Shown piece after piece: positions 28,483-37,362 of a DNA stretch of 64,000 nt (position 1 is its first letter; each line of letters starts with the position of its first letter). The notes under the pieces are model-generated. The model did no database searches. It was given only the letters and a program-made list of their open reading frames with translations, and had not been told where the DNA came from. The translations under genes were made by a program, and so were the position numbers. The DNA comes from Verrucomicrobiota bacterium. Lineage in GTDB: Bacteria > Verrucomicrobiota > Verrucomicrobiia > Opitutales > Opitutaceae. The stretch covers positions 186,001 through 250,000 of the forward strand of contig JAEZGX010000041.1 of the NCBI GenBank assembly GCA_023416735.1. The letters are read 5' to 3'.

Positions 28483-29355
28483 CTACTGCGTCACCACCAG
28501 CTTTGCGTCACGCTCCACGCGCGGCACGATGATGCTGAAGGTGTTTTTCACGCTGAGGTTCGCCCGGCCACCGCGTGGCGTGCCCGTGATGGCGAAGAAC
28601 GCCGTCGTCGTCGCTTTTGGCGGGACGATGCCCGACGCATCGGAGATCGACGCGTAGTAAACGTCCTGACCGACGCGAACCGCGAGACGTTGCGGCTGGT
28701 AGATGACTTCCTTCTCGCCCGTGCTTTCGAAGCGCAGGCGAAACACGAGCGTGTCTTCCGGATCGAACCGGAACACCTCTTCGACGGTGACACGAAAGTC
28801 GTTGTAGTGGCTGACGGTCGCGGGCATTACCCGCTCGATCTGCTGCACCGCCTCGGGATACTGCGTCTCGACGAGCCCGAAGCTCTTCGCGCGATCCAGC
28901 AAGCCGAGCAGCACATCAGGAGTGACTCGGCGCTGAAGGCTCCTGCTTCGCCCGGAAAGTTCGTCCTCGTAGAAGGTGACCGATGCGTAAGGCGTGTCGG
29001 AGGCGACGAACCGGATAACGTAGGTCTGGTTTTTCCAGATGACGTTCACCCCGCCGCGGGCGTTGGGCTCGAGCGCGCGGACACTGAAGAAGTAGCGGCC
29101 CGGCGTGTAGGACAGGAGCACCGGCGCCGGGTTTTCCGGGTTGGCGGAAACGTTTCCACCCTCCAGGCCAGTGATCGGCGATGGAAACATGAGTGTCGTC
29201 GGCGACTCACGGCTGATCGGCACCTCGTAGACGGTGCGCGAGTCGAGGGGGAATTGCTTGATCACCTGAATCTGAAATGGCCGCACGTCCGCGCGCGCCG
29301 CTCCCGCACAAGCGATGGCGAGCACCGCTATTGAATACTGTAATCGTAGCTCCAT
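28483..29355 (-). CDS. trbG: TrbG/VirB9-like T4SS outer-membrane core protein
   Basis: 290 residues with a signal peptide (MELRLQYSIAVLAIACAGAARA). The mature protein is beta-rich in the manner of VirB9/TrbG, including SYTPGRYFFSVRALE, a long extended region, and a C-terminal domain ending IIVPRVERDAKLVVTQ. VirB9 partners VirB10 and the lipoprotein in the outer-membrane ring. Its start overlaps the trbF-like gene by 28 bp. Compared with canonical VirB9 the C-terminal signature is weak, so the call rests partly on gene order. Confidence 0.65.
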   Translation of the reverse strand: MELRLQYSIAVLAIACAGAARADVRPFQIQVIKQFPLDSRTVYEVPISRESPTTLMFPSPITGLEGGNVSANPENPAPVLLSYTPGRYFFSVRALEPNARGGVNVIWKNQTYVIRFVASDTPYASVTFYEDELSGRSRSLQRRVTPDVLLGLLDRAKSFGLVETQYPEAVQQIERVMPATVSHYNDFRVTVEEVFRFDPEDTLVFRLRFESTGEKEVIYQPQRLAVRVGQDVYYASISDASGIVPPKATTTAFFAITGTPRGGRANLSVKNTFSIIVPRVERDAKLVVTQ

Positions 29356-30023
29356 ACGCCGAGCGGGTATCGCTTGTTCACGAGCATGTCGGGATTGCGG
29401 GCGAACGTCAGATTGAGGGTGAACTTCGGCGATTCGGTGAACGTCTGGTTCTCGAATATGCCGGTGCGAATGAGCTGGCCTTCGACTTTGACGAGCACGC
29501 GGTCCTCACGCGTGCGGAGGATGTCCATTTTGAACACCTCCGGTTTCTGATGGATGTTCTTCAATCCGAACTCGGCATTCGCCGCGTCGCGGTCCGTCTG
29601 CGCTTTCTTGAAAGCGTCGGCCAGAAACAGCCGTTGCAGCACGTCCGGAAAATCGAAGTCCTGCGGGTTACGTTGGAAGAGCGCGAGCGTCGCCCAGAGC
29701 GTCATCGTCTCGTGGAGTTGTTTCGCCTCCTCGAAACCAAGAACGGGCGACACAGAGAACGTGCCGGCGCCATCGAGCACGACGACGCGCTCGCGTCCGC
29801 TCGTCGCGCGGAGAATCAGGAACGGCTGGAGCAGGCACATCCCGACCGCGAGGCAGGCGATGATGCACCAGGCGCGCGCGGCGAACGCGTGGTCGGCGAA
29901 CAATCTCGCCGGGGAGAATCGCGGGCGCGATGGACGCGTGGTTGGCAGCCGCCGCGTCTGATCGACGGCTGTTTCACGCAAAGCCTTCGGCGTCTCGCGT
30001 ATTTCAGCGACAGAAGAAACCAT
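29328..30023 (-). CDS. trbF: TrbF/VirB8-like inner-membrane protein
   Basis: 231 residues. An arginine/proline-rich cytoplasmic tail of about 50 residues is followed by one transmembrane helix (AWCIIACLAVGMCLLQPFLIL) and a periplasmic domain of about 155 residues. That single-helix, N-in architecture and its place between the trbL- and trbG-like genes match VirB8/TrbF, which nucleates assembly of the inner-membrane complex. Sequence motifs of VirB8 are not obvious, so gene order carries part of the weight. Confidence 0.65.
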   Translation of the reverse strand: MVSSVAEIRETPKALRETAVDQTRRLPTTRPSRPRFSPARLFADHAFAARAWCIIACLAVGMCLLQPFLILRATSGRERVVVLDGAGTFSVSPVLGFEEAKQLHETMTLWATLALFQRNPQDFDFPDVLQRLFLADAFKKAQTDRDAANAEFGLKNIHQKPEVFKMDILRTREDRVLVKVEGQLIRTGIFENQTFTESPKFTLNLTFARNPDMLVNKRYPLGVWSYDYSIQ

Positions 30024-30035
30024 GTTGAACCCTCC

Positions 30036-30983
30036 TTAAATTCCGGGACGTGCTTCGATGCCCAATGGCGGTGGTGCGGCCGGCGGCGGCGCGGCGGCCG
30101 CCGCAGCTTGCGGCGCGAGCGCCGAGCGTGCGCCCCGCGCGATCATTCGGTCACCGACGCCGTAGATCATGCTGGCACCGCTGCGCGCCCAGTGTCCGAC
30201 GTGAGCGGATGCGCCGGTGAACGCGTGGCCTTGAGAAAACAGCATCTGCATCACGACAGGCGTCGAGAGCATGCCGACCAAAATCATGATCGTAGCGAGT
30301 ATACCGCCGATAAACGTGAGAAGCGGTGAATACATCGCGTCGCCCAATGTGGCGGGATTTGGGCCGACGGCTCCGCGGAAGTCATTCCACACTGCTAATG
30401 CGACCAAGTTGGTAATAGCGAACCCCACCGGCCAAGCTAGGATCGCAAGGATTTGCTGGCAGAACCGGACCGTGATGCTCCCGAAGCCTGGCACCATCAG
30501 CAGCGCTAGCATGAACGGAGTAAGAAGATATAGCAGCCAGCGAAGAACGTATTGGAGAATTAACATTGGCACAGTTACTAGTGTGCCAATGTAGATAAAG
30601 ACGTTGGCGAGCGCGCGGGTAACGGCCATGTAGATGGACTCATTAATATGCCGCCACGACCACTCGCCCGTCTCCGGATTGTCCGCTGTCGACTCCCGAA
30701 CCATGTCCGCGGTCGCGGTCGGATTCTCGTTGTAGCCCGGATCGACGAACTCCGCGATCGTCAAGAAGGTATCCTCGACCTTCGGAAACCAAACGTTCAT
30801 GGAGGCGATCGCCGCAACGATAACGATCCCCTTTGCAAGGGCCACAAACAGCTGCGAACTTTGAATGCTGCTTCGCGCAGCGTAGGCAATTAACCCGACC
30901 ACCATTATTCCGAACACCACGAACCTAAACGCTGTGACGAGGGCGATGATCTTTCCCTCGAGGGTGGGCAGGTAAATTTCCAT
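30036..30983 (-). CDS. trbL: TrbL/VirB6-like polytopic membrane protein
   Basis: 315 residues with at least six predicted membrane helices (for example FRFVVFGIMVVGLIAYAA, LFVALAKGIVIVAAIASM and LLTFIGGILATIMILVGML), a conserved-looking W-rich loop in the middle, and an alanine/proline-rich cytoplasmic tail of about 30 residues. VirB6/TrbL forms part of the inner-membrane channel. It starts 3 bp after the small lipoprotein gene. Confidence 0.75.
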   Translation of the reverse strand: MEIYLPTLEGKIIALVTAFRFVVFGIMVVGLIAYAARSSIQSSQLFVALAKGIVIVAAIASMNVWFPKVEDTFLTIAEFVDPGYNENPTATADMVRESTADNPETGEWSWRHINESIYMAVTRALANVFIYIGTLVTVPMLILQYVLRWLLYLLTPFMLALLMVPGFGSITVRFCQQILAILAWPVGFAITNLVALAVWNDFRGAVGPNPATLGDAMYSPLLTFIGGILATIMILVGMLSTPVVMQMLFSQGHAFTGASAHVGHWARSGASMIYGVGDRMIARGARSALAPQAAAAAAPPPAAPPPLGIEARPGI

Positions 30984-30986
30984 TTG

Positions 30987-31265
30987 CTAGTGCTTCGGCG
31001 GCGCCGTGGCGCCCGCCTCAGTTTTCTTCTCGGTTGGCGGCAGTCCGAGATCCATCTCGGGCGGCTTCCTGCCGAGCTTCTTGTTGTTTTCTGTGATTGC
31101 CCTGTTCGCCTTCTGTAGGTCTCGGATCGCCTGTTCTTCTGCCGCGAGCCGGTGCTGTTCTTTTTCTTTGGCCAACTTTTCCGCGTTTGAGTCGCCGCAT
31201 CCCGCGGTCGCCAAAACGACCGCCGCACAAATCATCGATGAGGTAGGCTTAATCAGGTGGTGCAT
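30987..31265 (-). CDS. TrbK-like small entry-exclusion-type lipoprotein
   Basis: 92 residues with lipobox LATAGC preceded by a hydrophobic stretch (MICAAVVLATAGC), then a charged coiled coil (KEKEQHRLAAEEQAIRDLQ) and a proline/lysine-rich end. Small lipoproteins at this position, between trbJ and trbL, are TrbK, the entry-exclusion protein that stops redundant mating. It overlaps the trbJ-like gene by 17 bp. Function is assigned by position and lipoprotein character only. Confidence 0.6.
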   Translation of the reverse strand: MHHLIKPTSSMICAAVVLATAGCGDSNAEKLAKEKEQHRLAAEEQAIRDLQKANRAITENNKKLGRKPPEMDLGLPPTEKKTEAGATAPPKH

Positions 31266-32046
31266 GTTTCTGGCGCAGCTTCAGCGTTTTCATGTAGGCC
31301 GAGATGCGCTGATTTGCTAAGTATGCGTTCCGCAACTCTAGTTCCGCCGCAGCGCGCTCTTCCGCTTCGCCCCGGGCGTCGTTGGCGATCTTCTGGAGGG
31401 CGACTTCGTCCACCTCGCGACGGCGGGCATTCTCGACGTAGGCGAGCTGCCCGTTCAGTGCGGTGAGTTTGGCCGCGAGTTTTTGGACCTTGGCGTCAGT
31501 GTCCGCCGTCTTCATTTCCTCCAGCGTCGCCGCCACTTCTGCCTGAAGCTCGAGTTCCCTATATTTCGTTTCATCCGAGACTTGCGCGGAAACATCCTGC
31601 TTCGCATCGAGCACCGCATAACGGCGATAAATCATCGGATCGCGCCGCATCTCGTGGCCGTCGATGTCAACGCCCTCGATTGTGCGATACGTCCCCTCGG
31701 CCGTGCGTTTCAACGAGTAGAGGCTGTCCACCAAGCCAACGACCGCACGCCGAGCGCTGCCGTATTCGTGCGCCAGTTCTGGTTCACTCAAGCCGTCCAG
31801 CACGACCTTCGTGCCGGCCTCGACGGGATTTCCGGCCCATCGACGGATATCCGACTGGATATTGATTTGGCGATTGAGCGCATCGATCTGCTCGCGCAGC
31901 CGCTGAATGCTCTCGACCCACTTGGCGATGTTCTCGGCCTGCGCCGCGCGATTGTTAGCGATGCTCGCCGCATCGGTGACCGGAATCTGTGCGCTCGCGA
32001 GCGATGCCAGGAGCGCAGCGACGAGAAATGGAATGATCGTTTTCAT
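31249..32046 (-). CDS. trbJ: TrbJ/VirB5-like periplasmic protein
   Basis: 265 residues with signal peptide MKTIIPFLVAALLASLASA and a long, almost entirely helical mature part. This includes a coiled coil (WVESIQRLREQIDALNRQI) and a C-terminal charged helix (DARGEAEERAAAELELRN). This is the architecture of VirB5/TrbJ minor pilus components. It overlaps the upstream glycine-zipper gene by 4 bp (ATGA) and the downstream trbK-like gene by 17 bp. Confidence 0.7.
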   Translation of the reverse strand: MKTIIPFLVAALLASLASAQIPVTDAASIANNRAAQAENIAKWVESIQRLREQIDALNRQINIQSDIRRWAGNPVEAGTKVVLDGLSEPELAHEYGSARRAVVGLVDSLYSLKRTAEGTYRTIEGVDIDGHEMRRDPMIYRRYAVLDAKQDVSAQVSDETKYRELELQAEVAATLEEMKTADTDAKVQKLAAKLTALNGQLAYVENARRREVDEVALQKIANDARGEAEERAAAELELRNAYLANQRISAYMKTLKLRQKHAPPD

Positions 32047-32474
32047 GGTCCGACCGGCACGTAGGCGACCGACTCCTTGCGGATCACGCCGTCGACATTC
32101 GCTTCCGGGATCACGACGGGCACCATGGTTGCAGTTCGCACCTCGGCCTTTTGGGCGCGCTGCTGATTCTGAATGATCCAGTATTGTTGTTTCACCGCCT
32201 GGTTCATTGCGCGGTCGTAGCCGCGCTTCTCGGCCTCCTCCTCACCCCGCTTGATCTCACGCCGCGCGATCTTGCCGGCGACATAACCGACCGCGGCGCC
32301 CGCCGCCGCGCCGCCGACCTTGTGGTCGGAAACTTCGTAGCCGAGCGCGCCGCCCGCGCCAGCGAGCCCGATCTCCGTCGCGCTCCCGCCGAGCGAACTG
32401 CACCCCGACAGGGTCAACGCCAATACCCCCGCGCCCGCGGCGAACCAAGCGCCGCTATACCGCCGCTTTTTCAT
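32043..32474 (-). CDS. Glycine-zipper lipoprotein
   Basis: 143 residues from MKKRRYSGAWFAAG at 32474; the frame is open upstream inside the VirB4 gene but that is shadow. The lipobox LTLSGC marks a lipoprotein. Glycine-zipper repeats follow (GLAGAGGALGYEVSDHK, then GGAAAGAAVGYVAGKIARR), then a charged helix and a short beta C-terminus. Glycine-zipper proteins associate with the outer membrane. It overlaps the 3' end of the VirB4-like gene by 20 bp. It is not part of the classical Trb set, so it may be lineage-specific. Confidence 0.7.
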   Translation of the reverse strand: MKKRRYSGAWFAAGAGVLALTLSGCSSLGGSATEIGLAGAGGALGYEVSDHKVGGAAAGAAVGYVAGKIARREIKRGEEEAEKRGYDRAMNQAVKQQYWIIQNQQRAQKAEVRTATMVPVVIPEANVDGVIRKESVAYVPVGP

Positions 32475-35076
32475 GAACCGCCTCCTTGTTTGCCTGAACG
32501 TTGCGCACGGTGCCGCAGAGCGGCGGGTCCGTGACGGGTGAGAAGAAGCAGAGGCTGGAAAATTTCTTCCCGGCCGGCTGCTGCTCCGGCATCGGGTAAT
32601 TCTGGATCGACGCCCCGAGCGCCTCGGGAAGACCGATGTCGGCCGCAATGGCGTCGATGTCGCTGCGGTCGAACTGCCGCATCAGGAAAAACTGTTTCGA
32701 GTTGCCGATGACAGCCGGCCGGATGCGCGAGTCCTTGAATTTGCTGTATTGCTGCACGATCGACGCCGTCCAGCAGTTGAACTTCCGAAGCTGCGCGTAG
32801 GACTCGGCGACGATCTTCTCGCCGCCTGGCACGTCGAGAAACCGAGCGAGTTCCTCGTAGAGGATGCGCTTCCACGAAGCACGCGGCAGCGAAATGATGT
32901 GCTGACGCGTGAAGCCGGCGATCAGCAGGCCCGTAGCGGTCTTGAGGTCCGCGGCCTGCTCTGGGATGTAGCCCAACTCGAAATGCGCGATCTTGCCGGT
33001 GAGCGAAATGTTCGTCCGGCCGTCGAACAACCGGCCGTATTGCCCATGCGCTGTCCAGGCCGACAACAACGTCGCGAGATGGTCGACCTCTTCCTTGCGG
33101 TGCTCTTCGAAGCGCGAGAACTGCATCAACTCCACCAGACTTGAGTGCACCGGATAGTCTTCGGGCGCATACTCCGCGTGCGCCGCGGCCATCACGTTGC
33201 GCTCGGTCTGCGGTGATTTCAGGAACGCCGTGATCTGTTCGTCGGTGACGCCGGCAACAAACTCCAGCGCTTCCTCGTCGCCCGCTGCGGTCAGGTCGCG
33301 CAACTCGGCGAAGGCATCGAGCTCAGTCGAGCCTGGCGCCATGCGGCGCGTTTTCCAGTGGTGTGCGGCGCAGGTGAAACGCTGAATCCGCGGGAGTTTT
33401 TCCCGATTCCGCTTCGACCACTCTTCGAACGTGTCGTCGTAAAGCTGCTGAATATAGCGCGCGAGGATCGCCTGCCGCACCTGCTGCACCTCCGCTTCGG
33501 CAGCGTCGCCCACCATGCGCGACAGCAACGCGACCGCGCTGGCAATCTGGAGCTGCGCGAGCGGCACCCGACCGGTGTCAAAGTAGTTGATCGTGAGATC
33601 ACCGTCGGGATGGAGGATGATCGGGCGTTCGCCCATCGCCCGCGCGAACCGCTCGTAGGACAAGCCTTCTTCGATGATGACAGTGTAGTCGAAGTAAGGC
33701 GCCGTCTGCTCGAGGAAATCGCGCATGTGCATCGATTTTCCCGCCCCCGTGGCGCCGAGCAGCACGGCGTGCTGCGGCGACGGCGGGTTGCCGATGAACG
33801 TGCGCAGACCGACGAGATTGTTCTGCGCGCCATCGTAGATCGCCTCGGCCTCCGCGAGGTGGCCGGTGAACGTGGCGGAGAACGGTAGTAGGTCCGCCAA
33901 GTAACTGTCCTCGGCGTAGAGATCTCGGTGCCGGTAGCCGCTCATCGTCCAACCCGGCCATGACGCGAAGAAGAGCTTCTTCGCCGTCGAGGGCAGCGCA
34001 CATTCGTAATACTGCGCGCCGCCGAGATTGTTGATCGCATTCTTGATTGCCGAGCACTTCGCCGAAAGCGCGGCTTCGCTTTCATCCCACGCGCGAACGA
34101 TGAACGTCACGACGAAAGGCCGGATGAACCCAGTGGAGAGCGATTCTATTTTTCGCTCCTTCTTGCCGACGGCGACCAGCAGCGAATGCCGGCCGTTGCT
34201 GTGATACTCGTTGCGCAATCGCTCGACCGCTTTTTCTTCGCGGTCCACCTCGCGCTTGGCCGGCAGCGGCGTCACGTTCACGGTGATCTGGTAGTCCAGG
34301 AACGGGAGCCCCGTCAGCCGGTGCATGATCCCCGGATACGTTCGCGTCGGCCACCGCTTCAGCGTGAACAAGGTGTGGTAGCGCCCATCGAGGTAGAACC
34401 CAATCTTTTCCAAGCCGACGCCGTCGGAGTTCCAGCAATTCTCCTGGATCGTCAGCTCCGGGTTGAACTGCGCCGCGAAGTCGTGATCGAAGCGCTCGGC
34501 CAGCGACGGATTCAGGAACTTCGAGAAATAGGTGAAGTGCGCCTCGTCGTCCATCGGCGTCACGGTCGTGTCGACGCCGAAGATCGTGCGCAGCGTGCCT
34601 GTGATCTCGTCGAACTGCGTGCGCAGCTGCCCGAGCACCTTTTCGTAGAACGCCGCAATGGCCGCGGTCGACGCGAGCGGCGGCGACGCCGCGTTGATTT
34701 GCGTGGAGATGAAGACGACGAGCTGCTCACGGCGCAGCTCGCGGCGATGCATCTTTTCCCAGTAGCGCTCGAAGCGCTCGGCGCGCACCTGGCGGATGTG
34801 CGGATGCGACGTCTTTTCGGTCTCACGGTAGTAGCGGGTCAGCTCCTGCCGGTAGTCGCAATCGCACGTCCACTGAAACTGCGCGCGCATGTGATCGCCG
34901 AGCGCGGCGAGCAGCGCACGAATCTTGTCCTGATACGCGTTGAGCGTGCCGATGCTCGCGCCGCGCAGATCAGGCGGCTGCACGACGTAGCCCTTCGAGG
35001 CGGTGCCGCCTTTTTCGAGGGCGCCGAAGAGGACCAGCCCTTCGGCGAAAAATCCGTTAGGGGCGTGCGTGCTCAC
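32455..35076 (-). CDS. trbE: TrbE/VirB4-like T4SS ATPase
   Basis: 873 residues, the usual size. Walker A is LLGATGAGKSMHMRD near residue 443. The preceding N-terminal half is the VirB4/CagE domain (for example YRETEKTSHPHIRQVRAERF). The C-terminal half carries a catalytic region with RILYEELARFLDV as the probable Walker B and NSKQFFLMRQFDRSDIDAI near the end. VirB4 energises pilus assembly and substrate transfer at the inner membrane. It overlaps the trbD-like gene by 20 bp. Confidence 0.9.
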   Translation of the reverse strand: MSTHAPNGFFAEGLVLFGALEKGGTASKGYVVQPPDLRGASIGTLNAYQDKIRALLAALGDHMRAQFQWTCDCDYRQELTRYYRETEKTSHPHIRQVRAERFERYWEKMHRRELRREQLVVFISTQINAASPPLASTAAIAAFYEKVLGQLRTQFDEITGTLRTIFGVDTTVTPMDDEAHFTYFSKFLNPSLAERFDHDFAAQFNPELTIQENCWNSDGVGLEKIGFYLDGRYHTLFTLKRWPTRTYPGIMHRLTGLPFLDYQITVNVTPLPAKREVDREEKAVERLRNEYHSNGRHSLLVAVGKKERKIESLSTGFIRPFVVTFIVRAWDESEAALSAKCSAIKNAINNLGGAQYYECALPSTAKKLFFASWPGWTMSGYRHRDLYAEDSYLADLLPFSATFTGHLAEAEAIYDGAQNNLVGLRTFIGNPPSPQHAVLLGATGAGKSMHMRDFLEQTAPYFDYTVIIEEGLSYERFARAMGERPIILHPDGDLTINYFDTGRVPLAQLQIASAVALLSRMVGDAAEAEVQQVRQAILARYIQQLYDDTFEEWSKRNREKLPRIQRFTCAAHHWKTRRMAPGSTELDAFAELRDLTAAGDEEALEFVAGVTDEQITAFLKSPQTERNVMAAAHAEYAPEDYPVHSSLVELMQFSRFEEHRKEEVDHLATLLSAWTAHGQYGRLFDGRTNISLTGKIAHFELGYIPEQAADLKTATGLLIAGFTRQHIISLPRASWKRILYEELARFLDVPGGEKIVAESYAQLRKFNCWTASIVQQYSKFKDSRIRPAVIGNSKQFFLMRQFDRSDIDAIAADIGLPEALGASIQNYPMPEQQPAGKKFSSLCFFSPVTDPPLCGTVRNVQANKEAVHEKAAV

Positions 35077-35407
35077 GGGAGGAGGAGCGTGACGGCTTTG
35101 ATTGGGTTACCGGCGCGAACGACCAACCCTCGCGATTCACCAGGTGATCGAACCAGTCCTCGGCGAAACCGGCGGGTTTGTTGTGTCGCAGGAGCAGCAC
35201 CCACGCGGCCGGGATCATGAAGAACGGCAGCGAGAGGATGACTGCCGGCAACACACGAATCCGCAGGATCGTCGTGCAGACGACGTAGAGTCCCATCGCG
35301 AAAACGAGCGCCACGAGGACGTAGATGAAATCGTTGCCCTCCAGCCCGAAGGCGCGACCGCGGCTGTCGTTGCCGCTGTTCGTGTCGGTGATGCGCAGCT
35401 CGGCCAT
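35057..35407 (-). CDS. trbD: TrbD/VirB3-like inner-membrane protein
   Basis: 116 residues from MAELRITDTNSGN at 35407; upstream in-frame sequence runs into the trbC-like gene and is shadow. Two adjacent hydrophobic helices (FIYVLVALVFAMGLYVVCT and VLPAVILSLPFFMIPAAWVLLL) match VirB3/TrbD, which works next to VirB4. Its location between pilin-like and VirB4-like genes supports the call. Confidence 0.7.
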   Translation of the reverse strand: MAELRITDTNSGNDSRGRAFGLEGNDFIYVLVALVFAMGLYVVCTTILRIRVLPAVILSLPFFMIPAAWVLLLRHNKPAGFAEDWFDHLVNREGWSFAPVTQSKPSRSSSREHARP

Positions 35408-35408
35408 G

Positions 35409-35738
35409 TTAGAACTGCGGCACCAATGCTCCGCCTGCCATGCCGAAGATCCCGAAGAGCGCCGCCATGATCGACGCGGCACCGGCGATCACGATCCCCG
35501 ACACAATGCCCATCTTTCCATCGGCGTCTCCTTTCGCCATCCGGTCCGCGCCACCCCAAATCTTTAGCACGCCCCACAGAAAGCCCGCGAGAAACAGCAC
35601 GCCGAGGCCATACTCGAATGAGGTCCGCAACTGTCCCGGCACTTGAGCCAACAACGGCGAGACCATCACGGCTGCGCCGGCCTCCCGCGCTCCGACGAAC
35701 ATCGCGATGCTCGTCCATCCCCAGCGATATGTATTCAT
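35409..35738 (-). CDS. trbC: TrbC/VirB2-like pilin subunit
   Basis: 109 residues with two hydrophobic segments separated by a short basic loop: LGVLFLAGFLWGVLKIWGG, then RMAKGDADGKM, then GIVSGIVIAGAASIMAALFG. This is the VirB2/TrbC prepilin pattern. A signal-peptide-like start (MFVGAREAGAAVMVSPLLAQ) precedes. It is the first gene of the trbC-D-E-J-K-L-F-G-I series. The 51-bp repeat element shared with the coupling-protein upstream region ends 81 bp before its start. Confidence 0.65.
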   Translation of the reverse strand: MNTYRWGWTSIAMFVGAREAGAAVMVSPLLAQVPGQLRTSFEYGLGVLFLAGFLWGVLKIWGGADRMAKGDADGKMGIVSGIVIAGAASIMAALFGIFGMAGGALVPQF

Positions 35739-35817
35739 GATTTAAGCACACCCGACGCTCACCAGCAGCAGTCGGATGTCGGACGTTCGCTCCTGTTCGC
35801 CGTGCGGCAAACCAGGA

Positions 35818-36768
35818 TCAGGGACCGCCCGCGGATATTCTGGGACGAACTGCGGATTCAGCGCGCACCTGCTCGATCAGGCGCCGCGGCGAGAAGCCGA
35901 AATGCTCTCGGAACCGCGCCGTGAAGTTGCCGGCATCGTAGTAGCCGACGGATTCCGCGACGGTTTTGATCGTGCGAGCACCCGATGCGAAACGCTCCCG
36001 CGCTTTCGCCATGCGAAGCTGCATCAGAAACGCCGGCGCTGTGATCCCGAGGCGCGCCTTGAACAAGGCGCTGAAATGCTGCGGAGAGTAGCCGACCGCG
36101 CGCGCGAGGTCGACGAGGTGAATCTCATGCGCCAAGTGGGCGAGCATGAAGTCCTCCACCCGGCGGAATTCCGCGTCGTTGAGCGCCAGGGCCGCGGGCG
36201 GGAGTTTCGGCCGCGCGAGAAGCTCGACGGCCCGGCACGCCACGCTCTTTGCCACCAACGCCAGCGCGCGAGTCTCCGCAGGATCGCGATCGAGGCACAA
36301 ACGGCGTAACCCCGACGCGATCTCCCAAATCACCGGATCACTGCTCGCCTGAGGCAAACCCGGCCCGGTCGAGCGTCGGGTGCAGCGCAGCTCGCGTTGC
36401 AGTCGGCGGTCGAGGTGGATGACGATCATGTCCGCTTCGCGCTCCCACTGAAACGAGTGCCACTGGCGGGGCCTCATCAGCGCAATGGCCGGAGCTATCA
36501 TCGGGAGCACCGAAGGTCGCTGCGGCTCGCCCCAGCAAAGCCGGCAGATCGCCGGCTCGAACAAAACGGAGATTTCGAGTTCGTCGTGACGGTGAACGGG
36601 AATCTCTCCCGGCATGCGCCGCGCACAGAAGAAGTGCAGGTGTTCGCCCGAGACCAAGGGCACGGCGGAAGACGGAAGTTCGGACCGAAGCGCCAGCGCT
36701 CCCTCATGCTCCGTCTGCCGTTCTGCCGATCCCGACCGCATACCGGCGCAAACGACAGAGGTTTTCAA
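35818..36768 (-). CDS. AraC-family transcriptional regulator
   Basis: 316 residues. The C-terminal ~100 residues hold two helix-turn-helix motifs: VDLARAVGYSPQHFSALFKARLG and VAESVGYYDAGNFTARFREHFGFSPRRL, the second being the classical AraC signature. The N-terminal part is a cupin-like sensor with HRHDELEISVLFE. It lies between the response-regulator gene and trbC on the same strand, so it may control transfer genes. Its 3' end contains one copy of the 51-bp repeat found upstream of the coupling-protein gene. The ligand is unknown. Confidence 0.85.
   Translation of the reverse strand: MKTSVVCAGMRSGSAERQTEHEGALALRSELPSSAVPLVSGEHLHFFCARRMPGEIPVHRHDELEISVLFEPAICRLCWGEPQRPSVLPMIAPAIALMRPRQWHSFQWEREADMIVIHLDRRLQRELRCTRRSTGPGLPQASSDPVIWEIASGLRRLCLDRDPAETRALALVAKSVACRAVELLARPKLPPAALALNDAEFRRVEDFMLAHLAHEIHLVDLARAVGYSPQHFSALFKARLGITAPAFLMQLRMAKARERFASGARTIKTVAESVGYYDAGNFTARFREHFGFSPRRLIEQVRAESAVRPRISAGGP
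35819..35869 (-). repeat. 51-bp conserved element, copy B (upstream of trbC)
   Basis: Ungapped alignment with 39816-39866 gives 40 identities of 51. On the minus strand it contains CGTCCCAGAA and, 21 bp further, a second GTCCC. It overlaps the end of the AraC gene and ends 81 bp before the trbC start. Mismatches are spread over all three codon positions of the AraC frame, which argues for a DNA-level rather than protein-level constraint. Confidence 0.65.
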
Positions 36769-36802
36769 AAGATGTTCACTGGCGATTCTCCGCGCGCCGC
36801 GA

Positions 36803-37195
36803 TCACGGGGGCTCGTGGTGAAACGCCTTCATGATCGAGAGCAGTCGCGCCGATTCGTCTTTCTTCTCCACGAGAGCATCCAACAACCCCGTCGAATATT
36901 GCGCGCGTTGCTTGGCGCTCAACCCCCCGCTATAAACAATCGCCCGACCGCGATAACCGGCATTTTTCAGATGCTCCAGCACGTCCAACGCGGAACCAGG
37001 AGGAACGTCGTGATCAGAGATCACCACATCGATGTGATCCCACTCGGTAGACGCGAGCCGCCGCGCGCTGTCGAGATCTTCCGCATGGCTCACAGTATAG
37101 CCCGCGTTGATCAGGATCTTGCGCAGGGCCTCGCCGACAAGCGTTCGGGAATCAATGCAGAGCAGGTGAAGGGACTTGGAGTCGGGAGCGGACAC
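36803..37195 (-). CDS. Single-domain response regulator (REC)
   Basis: 130 residues if started at the GTG at 37195 (V/M-SAPDSKSLHLLCID). The open frame extends to 37405 but the extra part is Arg-rich and overlaps the AAA+ gene. A CheY-like receiver is visible: HLLCIDS with the acidic pocket reduced to one Asp, the probable phospho-acceptor in VVISDHDVPPG, the Ser of AIVYSGG and the Lys of VEKKD. No output domain follows, and no histidine kinase gene is present in the window. It lies 34 bp upstream of the AraC gene, which suggests joint control of conjugation. Confidence 0.65.
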   Translation of the reverse strand: MSAPDSKSLHLLCIDSRTLVGEALRKILINAGYTVSHAEDLDSARRLASTEWDHIDVVISDHDVPPGSALDVLEHLKNAGYRGRAIVYSGGLSAKQRAQYSTGLLDALVEKKDESARLLSIMKAFHHEPP

Positions 37196-37362
37196 AAGCA
37201 GGACGAGTTCCCGCTCGAAAACTGCGTTGGTCCAGCGCCGAAAACATCCCGGATTGCGATCCCGGGCGCGACGGAAACCAGACCGTGTTCGAGAGGAATC
37301 GGCGGCGAAGAAAGGACTGCACGCAGTGCAGAGCAATTCCCGAGATGCCGCGATAGCGCGGC

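Noticed and set aside
35819..35869. Reading the 51-bp repeat pair as a duplicated AraC gene fragment
   Set aside because: Copy A can be translated into a similar short peptide, but differences are not concentrated at third codon positions and the similarity does not extend upstream, so a DNA element is the better explanation for now.
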